Made by a program: the position numbers and the translations under genes
Source: Caldicoprobacter guelmensis
Lineage (GTDB): Bacteria > Bacillota > Clostridia > Caldicoprobacterales > Caldicoprobacteraceae
DNA: 64,000 nucleotides
NCBI RefSeq assembly: GCF_016908415.1
Contig: NZ_JAFBDW010000007.1
Span: forward strand, 1 to 64,000
Direction of reading: 5' to 3'
Notes under the pieces: model-generated
Told to the model about the DNA's origin: nothing
What the model saw: the letters and a program-made list of their open reading frames with translations, nothing else
Databases searched by the model: none
Part shown: piece after piece, positions 9,503 to 17,969 of the stretch
How the letters are laid out: the number at the start of each line of letters is the position of its first letter
Numbering within the stretch: position 1 is the stretch's first letter

Positions 9503-9663
9503 GTATCTATCTCCTCAATGTTGATTTCTAGTTCGGGCCTCCGCTTGGTAGAAATGATATCACCTTCCTCTGTGCCCCATTTACTCTATAACTATTTTTA
9601 TAAACAAAATTTAGTTCTGTAAAACATGTTTTGTGTAAAATTTTATAACTTTAAACTCATGTA

Positions 9664-9693
9664 TTGACAAACATAGAAAAGGAAGATTATAAT
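9664..9693 (+). promoter_or_regulatory. copA promoter
   Basis: TTGACA at 9664-9669 and TATAAT at 9688-9693, spaced by 18 bases, form a near-consensus vegetative promoter about 100 bases before copA. No terminator lies between. Confidence 0.8.
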
Positions 9694-9706
9694 AACATTA
9701 ACATCC

Positions 9707-9729
9707 TACCCCATATAGGGTGGGGGGTA
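9707..9729. promoter_or_regulatory. putative CsoR-type copper operator
   Basis: A GC-rich imperfect inverted repeat begins TACCCC and ends GGGGTA, with an internal ACCC...GGGT. It starts 13 bases past the -10 box, where a bound repressor would block transcription. Its shape resembles CsoR operators in front of copper genes in Firmicutes. A CsoR-family gene lies 4 kb downstream. The assignment is inferred from shape and context. Confidence 0.5.
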
Positions 9730-9795
9730 ATTGTGGTTGTCAGTCGTGGAGAAAACTTGACGTAGGGATAAAATAAATGAAGAGGTGAAAATTTT

Positions 9796-12258
9796 ATGGC
9801 AAAGCAAACCTTCAGCATTACCGGGATGACCTGCACAGCATGTGCAAAGGCTATTGAGAGAAGCGTTAGCAAAATAGATGGGGTAAAGTCAGCCAACGTG
9901 AATTTTGCCACCGAAAAGCTAACGGTGGAGTTTGATGAGGGCAAAGTGGATTTGCTCAGGATAAAAGAAGCAGTTGAAAAAGCCGGATATGGAGTGCAGG
10001 ATGATGAGCCAAACAGGAGAGAAGTGCTCATTCCTATAGGCGGGATGACATGCGCCGCCTGCGCAAAGGCAATTGAAAGGGCAATAAGGAAGCTACCGGG
10101 CGTTGATGAGGCAGACGTCAATCTGGCAACCGAAAAGGCCAAAGTAGTATATAATCCTGCCATAGTACGGTTGTCAGAGATAAAACAGGCAATCATCAAG
10201 GCGGGGTATAGACCGCTGGAAGCAGAGGAGGGGGAGCAGCGGCTGGACCGGGAGAGGTTGCGGCGTCAAAAGGAGCTTAAAGATTTGAGGGCCAGGTTGG
10301 CAGTATCCATAATATTTGCAGTGCCGCTTTTGTACATCGCTATGGGGCATATGCTGGGATTGCCGCTGCCCGAGGTTATCATGCCCGATATGCATCCTAT
10401 AAGTTTTGCACTGGTTCAGCTGTTGCTTACCATCCCTATTGTAATGGCCGGCTACAGGATTTATGTGGTGGGGTTTGGCAATCTAGTAAGGCGACATCCC
10501 AATATGGATTCTTTGATAGCTGTGGGTACCAGCGCGGCACTCTTCTATGGCATTTATGCCGTGTTTAAGATAGCCTCAGGGTATACCGAATATACCCGGA
10601 ATTTGTATTTTGAATCGGCCGGCGTGATAATCACATTGATCTTGCTTGGCAGATACTTGGAGTCGATAGCCAAAGGTAAGACTTCCGAAGCCATAAGAAA
10701 GCTTATGGACCTTTCGCCCAGCACGGCGGTGGTTATACACGGTGACCAGCAAATCACCATACCCGTAGAAGAAGTTGAAGTGGGAGATGTACTATTGGTC
10801 AGGCCGGGTGACAGAATTCCGGTTGACGGAGAAGTTATCGAAGGCAGGACTTCGGTGGATGAATCCATGCTGACCGGCGAGAGCATTCCTGTAGAGAAGG
10901 TTCCCGGTAGCAAGGTGATAGGGGGCAGCATAAATAAGAACGGGACCATAAAGATGAGGGCAACAAAGGTGGGCAAGGATACGGTGCTGGCCCAGATCAT
11001 AAAGCTGGTGGAGGAAGCACAAGGGTCAAAGGCGCCAATAGCCAAGCTGGCCGATATTATATCCGGATACTTTGTGCCGATGGTGATAGCCATAGCCATG
11101 ATTGCAGCGGTTGCATGGGCGCTGGCCGGTGAATCGGTAGCCTTTGCCCTCACGATATTCATATCGGTACTGGTGATAGCCTGCCCGTGCGCCCTTGGGC
11201 TTGCGACCCCTACCGCCATCATGGTGGGAACCGGCAAAGGGGCCGAGCATGGGATACTCATAAAGAGCGGTGAGGCACTTGAAACTGCACACAGGATTGA
11301 CACCGTGGTGCTGGACAAGACAGGTACCATCACTGAGGGCAAGCCAAAGGTGACAGACATCATAACCAATGGTTTGATCAGCCAGGATGAGCTTCTGCGC
11401 TTGTCGGCTTCAGCCGAAGTGGGCTCCGAGCATCCACTGGGCGAAGCAGTTGTAAACAGCGCCAGGGAAAGGAATATGGAGCTTATTAAAGTAGAGAGCT
11501 TTGAAGCCATACCGGGGCAGGGCATTATGGTATTTGTACAGGGCAAGCAGGTCCTTTTGGGCAATAAGAGACTCATGGAGGATAGAAATATTGAGGTCAC
11601 ACTTCAGCAGGAGTACGACAAGCTGGCCGAAGAGGGTAAGACTCCTATGTTTGTCGCCGTGGATGGCAGTCTTGCTGGCATCATAGCGGTATCCGACGTC
11701 ATAAAGCCTTCAAGCAAAAGAGCCGTAGGACATCTGCACAGGATGGGCATAAGAGTAGTGATGATAACGGGCGATAATGTTCGAACCGCCAAAGCCATTG
11801 CCAGGCAAGTGGGTATCGACATGGTGCTGGCCGAAGTGCTGCCTCAAGACAAGGCCAACGAAGTTAAGAAGCTTCAGCAGCAGGGCAGGAAGGTCGCAAT
11901 GGTGGGTGATGGCATCAATGACGCTCCTGCTCTGGTACAAGCAGACGTAGGGATTGCCATAGGGTCTGGAACTGATGTAGCAATGGAATCGGCCGATATA
12001 GTGCTTATGAAAAGCGATCTGATGGATGTACCGGCGGCCATTCAGCTTAGCAAGGCCACTCTCAGAAACATCAAGCAAAACTTGTTTTGGGCCTTTGCAT
12101 ACAACACTGCTGGTATTCCCATAGCAGCCGGCGTATTGCACCTGTTCGGTGGACCTCTGCTGAATCCGGTGATAGCGGCAGCGGCCATGGCCTTAAGTTC
12201 GGTGTCAGTTGTGACAAATGCCTTGAGGCTTAGAAGGTTTAAGCCCACACTGGATTAA
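9796..12258 (+). CDS. copA: copper-translocating P1B-type ATPase
   Basis: An 820-residue heavy-metal P-type ATPase exporting Cu(I) from the cytoplasm at the expense of ATP. Two N-terminal metal-binding domains carry GMTCTAC (C13, C16) and GMTCAAC (C86, C89). Then come the transmembrane helices, the TGES actuator motif, the membrane CPC metal site (C463-C465), the phosphorylated DKTGT (D507), the SEHPLG nucleotide motif and GDGINDAP. The start ATG 9796 follows GAGGTG. The upstream promoter/operator and downstream copZ make a copper-efflux unit. Confidence 0.97.
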   Translation: MAKQTFSITGMTCTACAKAIERSVSKIDGVKSANVNFATEKLTVEFDEGKVDLLRIKEAVEKAGYGVQDDEPNRREVLIPIGGMTCAACAKAIERAIRKLPGVDEADVNLATEKAKVVYNPAIVRLSEIKQAIIKAGYRPLEAEEGEQRLDRERLRRQKELKDLRARLAVSIIFAVPLLYIAMGHMLGLPLPEVIMPDMHPISFALVQLLLTIPIVMAGYRIYVVGFGNLVRRHPNMDSLIAVGTSAALFYGIYAVFKIASGYTEYTRNLYFESAGVIITLILLGRYLESIAKGKTSEAIRKLMDLSPSTAVVIHGDQQITIPVEEVEVGDVLLVRPGDRIPVDGEVIEGRTSVDESMLTGESIPVEKVPGSKVIGGSINKNGTIKMRATKVGKDTVLAQIIKLVEEAQGSKAPIAKLADIISGYFVPMVIAIAMIAAVAWALAGESVAFALTIFISVLVIACPCALGLATPTAIMVGTGKGAEHGILIKSGEALETAHRIDTVVLDKTGTITEGKPKVTDIITNGLISQDELLRLSASAEVGSEHPLGEAVVNSARERNMELIKVESFEAIPGQGIMVFVQGKQVLLGNKRLMEDRNIEVTLQQEYDKLAEEGKTPMFVAVDGSLAGIIAVSDVIKPSSKRAVGHLHRMGIRVVMITGDNVRTAKAIARQVGIDMVLAEVLPQDKANEVKKLQQQGRKVAMVGDGINDAPALVQADVGIAIGSGTDVAMESADIVLMKSDLMDVPAAIQLSKATLRNIKQNLFWAFAYNTAGIPIAAGVLHLFGGPLLNPVIAAAAMALSSVSVVTNALRLRRFKPTLD

Positions 12259-12396
12259 TATGCACAATTTGCATTAAGCCGATAGTTTAACGCTTGATTT
12301 TGGAGTATCACCGATTTTTGAATGACATCAAAGAATAGTGCCAAAGGAGTAAAGAGGCTTAACGATTTGGAAAAAATTTTGGAAGGGGGTGTTTCT

Positions 12397-12606
12397 GTGA
12401 AGAAGAAGGTGTTTATAGAGGGAATGTCCTGCCAACACTGCGTAAACCATGTTACCGAGGCGCTTAAGGAAATATCCGGCGTGAAAACGGTTGACGTGGA
12501 TTTAAAGGGCAAATATGCCATTGTTGAAGCAGACCGCCAGATCGATGATAGTGAAATAAAGAATGCAATAGAAGAGGCAGGATACGAAGTTGTAAAGATA
12601 GAATAG
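12397..12606 (+). CDS. copZ: copper chaperone, HMA domain
   Basis: A 69-residue single HMA domain protein with the metal motif GMSCQHC near the N-terminus and the usual beta-alpha-beta-beta-alpha-beta length. It is expected to bind Cu(I) and deliver it to the CopA N-terminal domains. GTG 12397 is preferred because AAGGGGG lies seven bases upstream; a longer open reading from 12322 has no site. The gene is 138 bases after copA and ends before a strong terminator, so it is probably the last gene of the copA transcript. Confidence 0.92.
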   Translation: MKKKVFIEGMSCQHCVNHVTEALKEISGVKTVDVDLKGKYAIVEADRQIDDSEIKNAIEEAGYEVVKIE

Positions 12607-12710
12607 TTTTTGTCGATTTATTTTTGTCGGCATCGGTTTATTGTAACCACATATTCAGAAGGGGAACTAACGGAAACTGTTACTATTTTCCACGACATTG
12701 GTTGTATTGT

Positions 12711-12748
12711 AACCCGTAAGCTCGGAGGGTCTCTTCAGCTTACGGGTT
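12711..12748. terminator. bidirectional terminator after copZ
   Basis: AACCCGTAAGCT (12711-12722) and AGCTTACGGGTT (12737-12748) form a perfect 12-bp stem with a 14-base loop between convergent copZ and the DUF1284 gene. T-rich sequence follows on the copZ side. Confidence 0.8.
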
Positions 12749-12754
12749 AAAGAT

Positions 12755-13147
12755 TCAGTTTTCCTTTTGTTTCATCTTGCGGAAACCCTCAAGGCAGAAG
12801 CCCAAGTCGTACCACTCACAGTTTTGACACAAGTTTTTAAATCTCTCTTCTTCCAGGGTTTTTATTCTTTGGTAGGCATCTTTTACGGCAATTTCGTCGG
12901 TGGTTAAAAGGTCAATTATAAATTCGTCCTTTTTTCTTACTTTATCATTATTAATACAAATGCCATTGTGTAATTTAGGACAACTTTTGCAGATATCGTC
13001 TGCGTGGACTTCAAGTTTAAGCATAAGCTCAGGGCTCCCGAGAATTTGGGCTCGAATACGAGAAAAGTTTTGAACAAACCGGTGGTTGTAGCCTAAGCCG
13101 CGAAATCCCAGAAAGCATAGCAGGTGGTGTGCTCTTAATCTAACCAT
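12755..13147 (-). CDS. DUF1284 domain protein
   Basis: A 130-residue protein starting MVRLRAHHLLCFLGFRGLGY, the signature of DUF1284. Four cysteine pairs or singles are visible (CKSCPKLHNGIC in the middle; CQNCEWYDLGFC near the end), suggesting a metal or Fe-S site. The function of the family is unknown. The start overlaps the end of bioY by 8 bases, so translation is probably coupled and the two genes form an operon. Confidence 0.85.
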   Translation of the reverse strand: MVRLRAHHLLCFLGFRGLGYNHRFVQNFSRIRAQILGSPELMLKLEVHADDICKSCPKLHNGICINNDKVRKKDEFIIDLLTTDEIAVKDAYQRIKTLEEERFKNLCQNCEWYDLGFCLEGFRKMKQKEN

Positions 13148-13685
13148 TGATATTAATACCTGCCCTGGGTAGTGCCCTGTCTATGTATTTTGACAAAACG
13201 ATGGCTATGACTCCTTTTAATATGTCTAAGGGGATGAATGGCAATACGCCGATTCCCACGGCTTTATCTATGGATGATTTGGTTACATAAGCTAGTTGCA
13301 CTGTGCCCAGGAAGTATATAATGAGGAGGGAGATGAGCACCCCTGAAACCTTGCCTGTTAGGTTGAACCTGAACAGCTCCACAAAGTATCCACCAACCAA
13401 TCCACTTATGACGAATCCTATAATGTATCCGCCAGTTGGGCCCAGTATGATGCCTATGCCCCCTTGCGCTTGAGCAAATACCGGCAGTCCTATAGCTCCA
13501 AGGAGCAAATATGTAAGCATTCCCCAGAATGCCTTTTTGCCCAGCAGTAATATACCTAAAAAAACTCCAAAGACTTGAAGGGTAAACGGTACACCTCCTG
13601 GAAGGGGTATGGCAATCTGGGCCAAAACAGCTGTGATGGTTGCCAGCAAGGCAGCTTGCACTACGGTCCTAATTGTCAACTTCAA
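13140..13685 (-). CDS. bioY: biotin transporter BioY (ECF S component)
   Basis: A 181-residue membrane protein with about six hydrophobic helices. The BioY hallmarks are IPLPGGVPFTLQ, GAIGLPVFAQAQGG and GPTGGYIIGF. It is the substrate-binding S component for biotin uptake, working alone or with an ECF ATPase module not present here. The start has an AGGTG site. A promoter is visible upstream (13714-13742). A single TTGTAAAC-like half site lies near the start, but I could not find a paired BirA operator. Confidence 0.93.
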   Translation of the reverse strand: MKLTIRTVVQAALLATITAVLAQIAIPLPGGVPFTLQVFGVFLGILLLGKKAFWGMLTYLLLGAIGLPVFAQAQGGIGIILGPTGGYIIGFVISGLVGGYFVELFRFNLTGKVSGVLISLLIIYFLGTVQLAYVTKSSIDKAVGIGVLPFIPLDILKGVIAIVLSKYIDRALPRAGINING

Positions 13686-13713
13686 ACACCTCCATAGTTT
13701 ACAATTTATTTAT

Positions 13714-13742
13714 AGAATAATTCAGGCAATTAAAAAAGTCAA
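13714..13742 (-). promoter_or_regulatory. bioY promoter
   Basis: Reading the minus strand, TTGACT (13742-13737) and TATTCT (13719-13714) are separated by 17 bases, about 30 bases before the bioY start. Confidence 0.55.
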
Positions 13743-13933
13743 TAGGAAAAGGTTTTATTTTTTGGCTCATTAATTTTTTGTTTTTGGTATAATAAGTTAC
13801 AACATGCTAAAATACTGGCCAAAATGCGTTATTTATCTGTTATTTTTTGAGAAAAAAGTATGATAGTCATGCCTCATAAATGGTATAAAATGTGGTAAAA
13901 TGTATTTGACTTATAAGTGCGGGAGTGAATGAT

Positions 13934-14200
13934 ATGGATACTAAGACCAAAAAGCAGGTGCTCAACCTTTTGAAGACATCGAGAGGGCAGATAGACGGCA
14001 TAATCAAGATGGTGGAGGATGACCGGTACTGCGTGGACATATCCAAGCAGATACTGGCTGTGCAGGCTTTGCTTAAAAAGGCAAATATGAAGATAATAGA
14101 CCAGCACATAAAGCACTGTGTCAGACAGGCATTCACCGAGGGCCATGGTGAGGAAAAGGTAAATGAGATAATGGAGCTTATCGACAAATATGCCAAGTAG
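13934..14200 (+). CDS. csoR: CsoR-family copper-sensing repressor
   Basis: An 88-residue all-helical DUF156 protein. The Cu(I)-binding set of CsoR proteins is intact: Cys33 in RYCVDIS, then His58 and Cys62 in QHIKHC. This C-H-C pattern favours copper over formaldehyde (FrmR) or nickel sensing. It should form a tetramer that leaves DNA on binding Cu(I). ATG 13934 is chosen since GGGAG lies eight bases upstream; GTG 13925 overlaps that site. The likely target is the operator-like repeat at 9707-9729 ahead of copA. Confidence 0.88.
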   Translation: MDTKTKKQVLNLLKTSRGQIDGIIKMVEDDRYCVDISKQILAVQALLKKANMKIIDQHIKHCVRQAFTEGHGEEKVNEIMELIDKYAK

Positions 14201-14285
14201 CGTGTTTGATAGTTTTATTTATCATGCTGTTGTGCTCTCTTTGGATGTACTTGAATATATAATCTTTTTGTTGGAGGGATAGTCT

Positions 14286-14822
14286 ATGGAAAAGGTGGTA
14301 CACGGCGTGAAGATCGAGTGCGTTCAGGGGGATATAACTAAACAGGAGGGTTTTGATGCAATAGTGAATGCAGCTAATGCTCAGCTCATGCCTGGAGGAG
14401 GCGTGGCCGGTGCTATTCATCGGGCAGCCGGGCCTGGTCTGGCGGAGGAGTGCAGGCCTCTGGCGCCCATAAAGCCTGGACATGCCGTCATAACCGGTGG
14501 ACACAACCTGCCAAACCGCTATGTCATTCACTGCTTGGGGCCGGTATATGGCGTTGACCAGCCTTCCGACAAGCTGCTGGCTGACTGCTATAGGAACGCA
14601 CTGAAGCTAGCTGAACAGCACGGCATAACCTCCATAGCTTTTCCTGCCATTTCAACCGGTATATTCGGATATCCTATGGAGGAGGCAGCCAGCGTGGCGT
14701 TTAAGGCGATATTCGAGCTGGTTCCTTCGCTTAAATCGGTGAAGGTGATCCGTTTTGTCCTGTGGGATAGGAAAGCGCTGGAGATTCATGAGAGGGTACT
14801 GGAAGAGATGTTAGCCTCCTGA
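14286..14822 (+). CDS. macro domain protein (O-acetyl-ADP-ribose deacetylase-like)
   Basis: A 178-residue single macro domain. The ADP-ribose-binding signatures are GDITKQEGFDAIVNAAN, the PGGGVAGAIHRAAG loop and the FPAISTGIFGYP phosphate loop. Relatives (YmdB/MacroD type) hydrolyse O-acetyl-ADP-ribose or remove ADP-ribose from proteins. It starts at ATG 14286 after TTGGAGGG and lies 85 bases after csoR. Confidence 0.92.
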   Translation: MEKVVHGVKIECVQGDITKQEGFDAIVNAANAQLMPGGGVAGAIHRAAGPGLAEECRPLAPIKPGHAVITGGHNLPNRYVIHCLGPVYGVDQPSDKLLADCYRNALKLAEQHGITSIAFPAISTGIFGYPMEEAASVAFKAIFELVPSLKSVKVIRFVLWDRKALEIHERVLEEMLAS

Positions 14823-14845
14823 TAATTACAAAGGTTGAGCATTTA

Positions 14846-15025
14846 TTAGGGTTTTACCATTTTCCAGACTATTATGCTGATTTGCTCTTCAGGGATTGTT
14901 TCTAATTTACCGTTATCAAATTCAATCTCATATGCCTTAGGTAAATCTTTTACATCAAAAACATGCACAACAGTTCCTTCTTTTCCATCTTTTGTTTTGA
15001 TCACATCAAGTTCTTCTATTTTCAT
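14846..15025 (-). CDS. small DUF4926-like protein
   Basis: A 59-residue minus-strand gene. It begins MKIEELDVIKTKDGKEGTVV, has a central AYEIEFDNGKLETIPEEQI and ends MVKP. The layout (ELDVV..GTVV...AYEVEF) is that of DUF4926-type small beta-barrel proteins, often found beside toxins or nucleases, function unknown. AAGGGGA sits nine bases before the ATG, a good site. The gene is 35 bases downstream of the DUF4846 gene and may share its transcript. Confidence 0.65.
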   Translation of the reverse strand: MKIEELDVIKTKDGKEGTVVHVFDVKDLPKAYEIEFDNGKLETIPEEQISIIVWKMVKP

Positions 15026-15060
15026 TTACACAATTCCCCTTTATTCTTCCTGGAAAAAAT

Positions 15061-16020
15061 TCAATTTGAAAAACGCTTAAGGTCCGTCTTCTTGAATGTC
15101 CATTCAGGCGTGATTAATGTATCGCCAAATTTAATGGAATACCATGGACTAATTTGCGGATCCTGGGGGTTCTTTAAAATGTGGATGTCCTGTGCAGGCA
15201 TGTAGCTTTGAGCCAGCAAAAACAGCTTTTCTCCATTTTCCGGGTGCATGGCCATATCCACCACTATGACACAGTGTCCAGGGCTGCCTCCCTGGATGAA
15301 TACATCCCCAATTTCCATATCTTCTATCATAACAGGCTTCATCTCTTTAGATAAAGATAGTGTGCCTGCATAAGAGAATACAGTATCGAGATATCTCCGA
15401 AAAGTGTTATAATCATCAGAATAGCCAGAGGTCTTCACCCAGTTTGCTTTATTGCCAGTTACTACTATCCTGTAGCCGTGTATCCATTTGACAAATTCGG
15501 CGTTAAAGCCGTTTGTGAAGTTAAAATGAATCCTATCATACTCCTTTTGTTTGTATAAATACTCCGCTCTTAATCGAATTACTGCATCGGCGCATTGCTG
15601 CAGGTCCTTCTTACCTATATCCATATCTATTACCGCTTCGTATACGTTATGTGCCTTTTCCCTTCCGTCGTAATACTTAACTTTTGAACCATGAGGTTTT
15701 AAAGGGAGGGTCCTCAAATAATGTGCAAATGACCCCTCTTCTACTTTTACGCGTTCAAACCCTTCTGGAGGTTTGATCCTCTCTTCTATTGTATTTCCCG
15801 ACGGATTTATAATTACGTCCATATTATGCTGCTGACCTTGTAGATTGGGAATAGCCGTGTTAGAAGATGATTTTGGTTGATAAGGCGTTTTACTCAAAGC
15901 ATTTGAGTTTAGCAGGTTATTCTCATTACTTGTAATTGAATTTTTGTATTTTGATACGTCTTTGTGACAAGAGGGAATGATGAACAGTACTATAATGATT
16001 ATGGCCAGCCATTTTCTCAT
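15061..16020 (-). CDS. DUF4846 domain protein, probably exported
   Basis: A 319-residue protein. An N-terminal hydrophobic segment ends at IIPSC (around residue 19), giving an imperfect lipobox. A low-complexity Ser/Asn linker (about 20-75) precedes the DUF4846 domain: PPEGFERV, YLRTLPLKPHGSKVKYYDG, DLQQCADAVIRLRAEYL, and a GGSPGHCVIVVDMA block with Cys and His. The family has a cysteine-peptidase-like look but unproven activity. ATG 16020 has AGGAGG six bases upstream; an extension to 16041 lacks a site. Confidence 0.82.
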   Translation of the reverse strand: MRKWLAIIIIVLFIIPSCHKDVSKYKNSITSNENNLLNSNALSKTPYQPKSSSNTAIPNLQGQQHNMDVIINPSGNTIEERIKPPEGFERVKVEEGSFAHYLRTLPLKPHGSKVKYYDGREKAHNVYEAVIDMDIGKKDLQQCADAVIRLRAEYLYKQKEYDRIHFNFTNGFNAEFVKWIHGYRIVVTGNKANWVKTSGYSDDYNTFRRYLDTVFSYAGTLSLSKEMKPVMIEDMEIGDVFIQGGSPGHCVIVVDMAMHPENGEKLFLLAQSYMPAQDIHILKNPQDPQISPWYSIKFGDTLITPEWTFKKTDLKRFSN

Positions 16021-16168
16021 ATCTAACCTCCTCCGGTTCAATTACAAATTTCATACCTCTTTGCATTATAAAAAGGTGTTACAAAACAAAAACATGCTAT
16101 TGAGTATAGTAGTAATCATACTATATCCAATAAAAAATACAGATAAAGACAAAGGTACACCTATGTTA

Positions 16169-16588
16169 TCAAAGGAATTTCTCTTTAACGATATTCGCAT
16201 ATTCAATTATGTCTATAAGATTGTTTTTCAAAATCGCGTATAATATTTCGGGCTGTACTCGTATATAATCATGTACTATAATATTACGAAACTGGGCCAT
16301 TTTTTTAAGATTTTCGGCAAGCTCCTTGGGGATAATTCCTTGTTCCATCAATATTTGAAATAACTCCCTGTTGCTTTCAGGTTCTCTATAGCCGTGGTAA
16401 GAAATTATATGATTTGCTATATCTATGCACGCTTCAATGGCCATATGTAAAGTTCTTTCAATGTAACGTCTTACAACTTTATCATTTAAAAACTGTTCCC
16501 AGCTTACTTTTGTTCTTGCCTCCTCAAGGTCTCTGCAGTACTCATCCAGGTACGCCAGCCTTCTGGCAATTATCGATTTTTCAACCAC
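16169..16588 (-). CDS. hepT: HepT-like HEPN-domain toxin (DUF86)
   Basis: A 139-residue all-helical HEPN protein with the RX4HXY motif intact (R101, H106, Y108 in RNIIVHDY). In characterised HepT/MntA pairs the HEPN protein is an RNase toxin whose activity is neutralised when MntA AMPylates the motif tyrosine. The gene overlaps the upstream nucleotidyltransferase gene by 8 bases on the minus strand, the standard antitoxin-first order. All catalytic residues are present, so it could be active. Confidence 0.88.
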   Translation of the reverse strand: MVEKSIIARRLAYLDEYCRDLEEARTKVSWEQFLNDKVVRRYIERTLHMAIEACIDIANHIISYHGYREPESNRELFQILMEQGIIPKELAENLKKMAQFRNIIVHDYIRVQPEILYAILKNNLIDIIEYANIVKEKFL

Positions 16589-17015
16589 GGTGCATGTCCC
16601 TCCGTTTCTTCTCTAGCCGCTTTAAAGCTTGAGAATAGTACAACTTATAAAAAGGTTGCATATCGAAATATTCCCTGCGTTTTTTTACTTCAAAAACTAC
16701 TCGCTTATCAATATTCTTGTCTACCACTAGGATCTTATTAAGCATTATTTGGTGGAAAAAAAACGGGTCAGCGCTTTCTAGATCTACAATGTCTACTCTG
16801 GTGTTTAGTAGCTCTTCCAGTTTCCCGGCTATCTCAAGCTTTCTATGGAATCGGTATATTGTGCTTCTTTCCCCATCAAATAGAACCGCTATGTCAACAT
16901 CGCTATTTTTTCTTGCCTTACCTTTTACAGTGGAGCCAAAGAGGTAGGCCGCTATTACGTCTCCTTGGTTTTTGAAATAGGACTGAAGTTTTTCTATTAT
17001 GCTCTGTATGTCCAT
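16581..17015 (-). CDS. mntA: MntA-like minimal nucleotidyltransferase (antitoxin)
   Basis: A 144-residue nucleotidyltransferase with the GSX10DXD active site (G27-S28 ... D39-V-D41). A third acidic residue is plausible in VDIVDLESAD. Proteins of this family transfer AMP to the HEPN partner. The start ATG 17015 follows AGGTGA at good spacing. It forms a two-gene operon with the HepT gene downstream. Confidence 0.87.
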   Translation of the reverse strand: MDIQSIIEKLQSYFKNQGDVIAAYLFGSTVKGKARKNSDVDIAVLFDGERSTIYRFHRKLEIAGKLEELLNTRVDIVDLESADPFFFHQIMLNKILVVDKNIDKRVVFEVKKRREYFDMQPFYKLYYSQALKRLEKKRRDMHRG

Positions 17016-17181
17016 GCCTGTTCACCTTTGCTTTTTTATTACTACTATTTTAACTCATTTTGATTCGAAAAAACAGTGGATACTTTAATTGGCTGGTATT
17101 GCATTGAATTTCGTAATTTTATTCACAAATGATAGCGGATATAGTATAATTCTATTTAAAGTCAATCGTACAGTCAATTAA

Positions 17182-17370
17182 TTATCAAAATTTGCCGAGT
17201 ATTCGCTTGATGTCATAAAGACTTTACAGCTGGCCGGAAAGAATAAAAGGCTTCTGGTAATATGGGATGGCGGTTATCAGGATGGCGTGCTGACTTATGC
17301 AAAACCGGGTTATCCGGATTTTCACAGATATGAGATTAGAAATTATGGGGTGTCGTGCATTACGAAATAG
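17182..17370 (+). pseudogene. 3' remnant of an unidentified gene
   Basis: An open stretch of 62 codons without a usable start ends at TAG 17368-17370. It contains KNKRLLVIWDGGYQDGV and PDFHRYEIRNYGVSCITK, which looks like genuine protein sequence, but I do not recognise the family. Its stop lies 15 bases before the next ATG, a normal operon junction. It therefore seems to be the preserved C-terminus of the gene that preceded the DUF6079-like fragment. Confidence 0.4.
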
Positions 17371-17385
17371 GGGGTATGGCCTATT

Positions 17386-17529
17386 ATGAAATATGGTCAG
17401 CTTATAAATTTTGATCCTATTGAGACAGTCATTTAGATAAAGGATGCTGATGATTCCTCTAAAGCCGCCAGACTGGTTGAAACCTACGTGATGTCGGACG
17501 ACATGAAGGTAGAGATAAGAATAAGTTGA
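17386..17529 (+). pseudogene. 5' remnant of a DUF6079 (PglY-like) ATPase gene
   Basis: It starts MKYGQLINFDPIETVI, then TAG at 17434-17436, then in frame IKDADDSSKAARLV and ETYVMSDDM, after which the match ends and TGA follows at 17527. This matches my recollection of the N-terminus of DUF6079 P-loop ATPases of BREX/Pgl-type phage defence (MKYGxLIxFxPIExVIQLRDAD...RLVxTYVISDxM). The stop replaces an expected Gln (CAG to TAG). The ATPase domain is missing, so the gene is dead. Confidence 0.5.
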
Positions 17530-17567
17530 GGATTATCGTAAAGAAGTAAAAGTGGAGGGCTGTGTTT

Positions 17568-17969
17568 ATGGATATACAGAGGTTAAGGGAAAAACTTGCT
17601 GGTTTTTCAGAGGCTTTAAACCGGCTAAAAGAAGCGCTGGAAAGAGATCAATCGGATGATATCGTTTTGGATGCAGTTATACAGAGGTTTGAATTCACAT
17701 ACGAGCTTTCCTGGAAGCTCATCAAGGCTTATATGTCTTACAGCGGCATAGCGGATGTCAAGACGCCAAGGCAGGCTTTTAAGGAGGCTTTTGCTGCCGG
17801 CTTGATCGAGGAGGGGGACGTGTGGCTTGGGATGCTGGACGACAGGAATGTTACCTCACATACCTACGATCAAAACACGGCCAGGTGCGTTTATGAAAAG
17901 GTGAAAAATAGATATTATCCAGCCATGAGCAAATTAAAAGAAGCAATAAGCAGGGAGATAGAGCAATGA
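17568..17969 (+). CDS. HI0074-family nucleotidyltransferase substrate-binding protein (HEPN-like)
   Basis: A 133-residue helical protein of the HI0074 family. Signatures are QRFEFTYELSWKLIKAYM, the TPRQAFKEAFAAGLI turn and the late DDRNVTSHTYD segment with R and H as in HEPN folds. In HI0073/HI0074 pairs it binds the minimal nucleotidyltransferase; a toxin-antitoxin role is suspected. ATG 17568 has GTGGAGGG eight bases upstream. It overlaps the next gene by four bases. It is intact although relics of larger genes flank the pair on both sides. Confidence 0.88.
   Translation: MDIQRLREKLAGFSEALNRLKEALERDQSDDIVLDAVIQRFEFTYELSWKLIKAYMSYSGIADVKTPRQAFKEAFAAGLIEEGDVWLGMLDDRNVTSHTYDQNTARCVYEKVKNRYYPAMSKLKEAISREIEQ

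Noticed and set aside
10554..11600. 348-codon open frame on the minus strand
   Set aside because: It lies entirely inside copA, antisense, with low-complexity Ser/Thr/Ala composition and no ribosome site; a shadow of the P-type ATPase gene.
13686..13715. BirA operator ahead of bioY
   Set aside because: Only one TTGTAAAC-like half site is visible and no properly spaced partner, so biotin regulation is not claimed.
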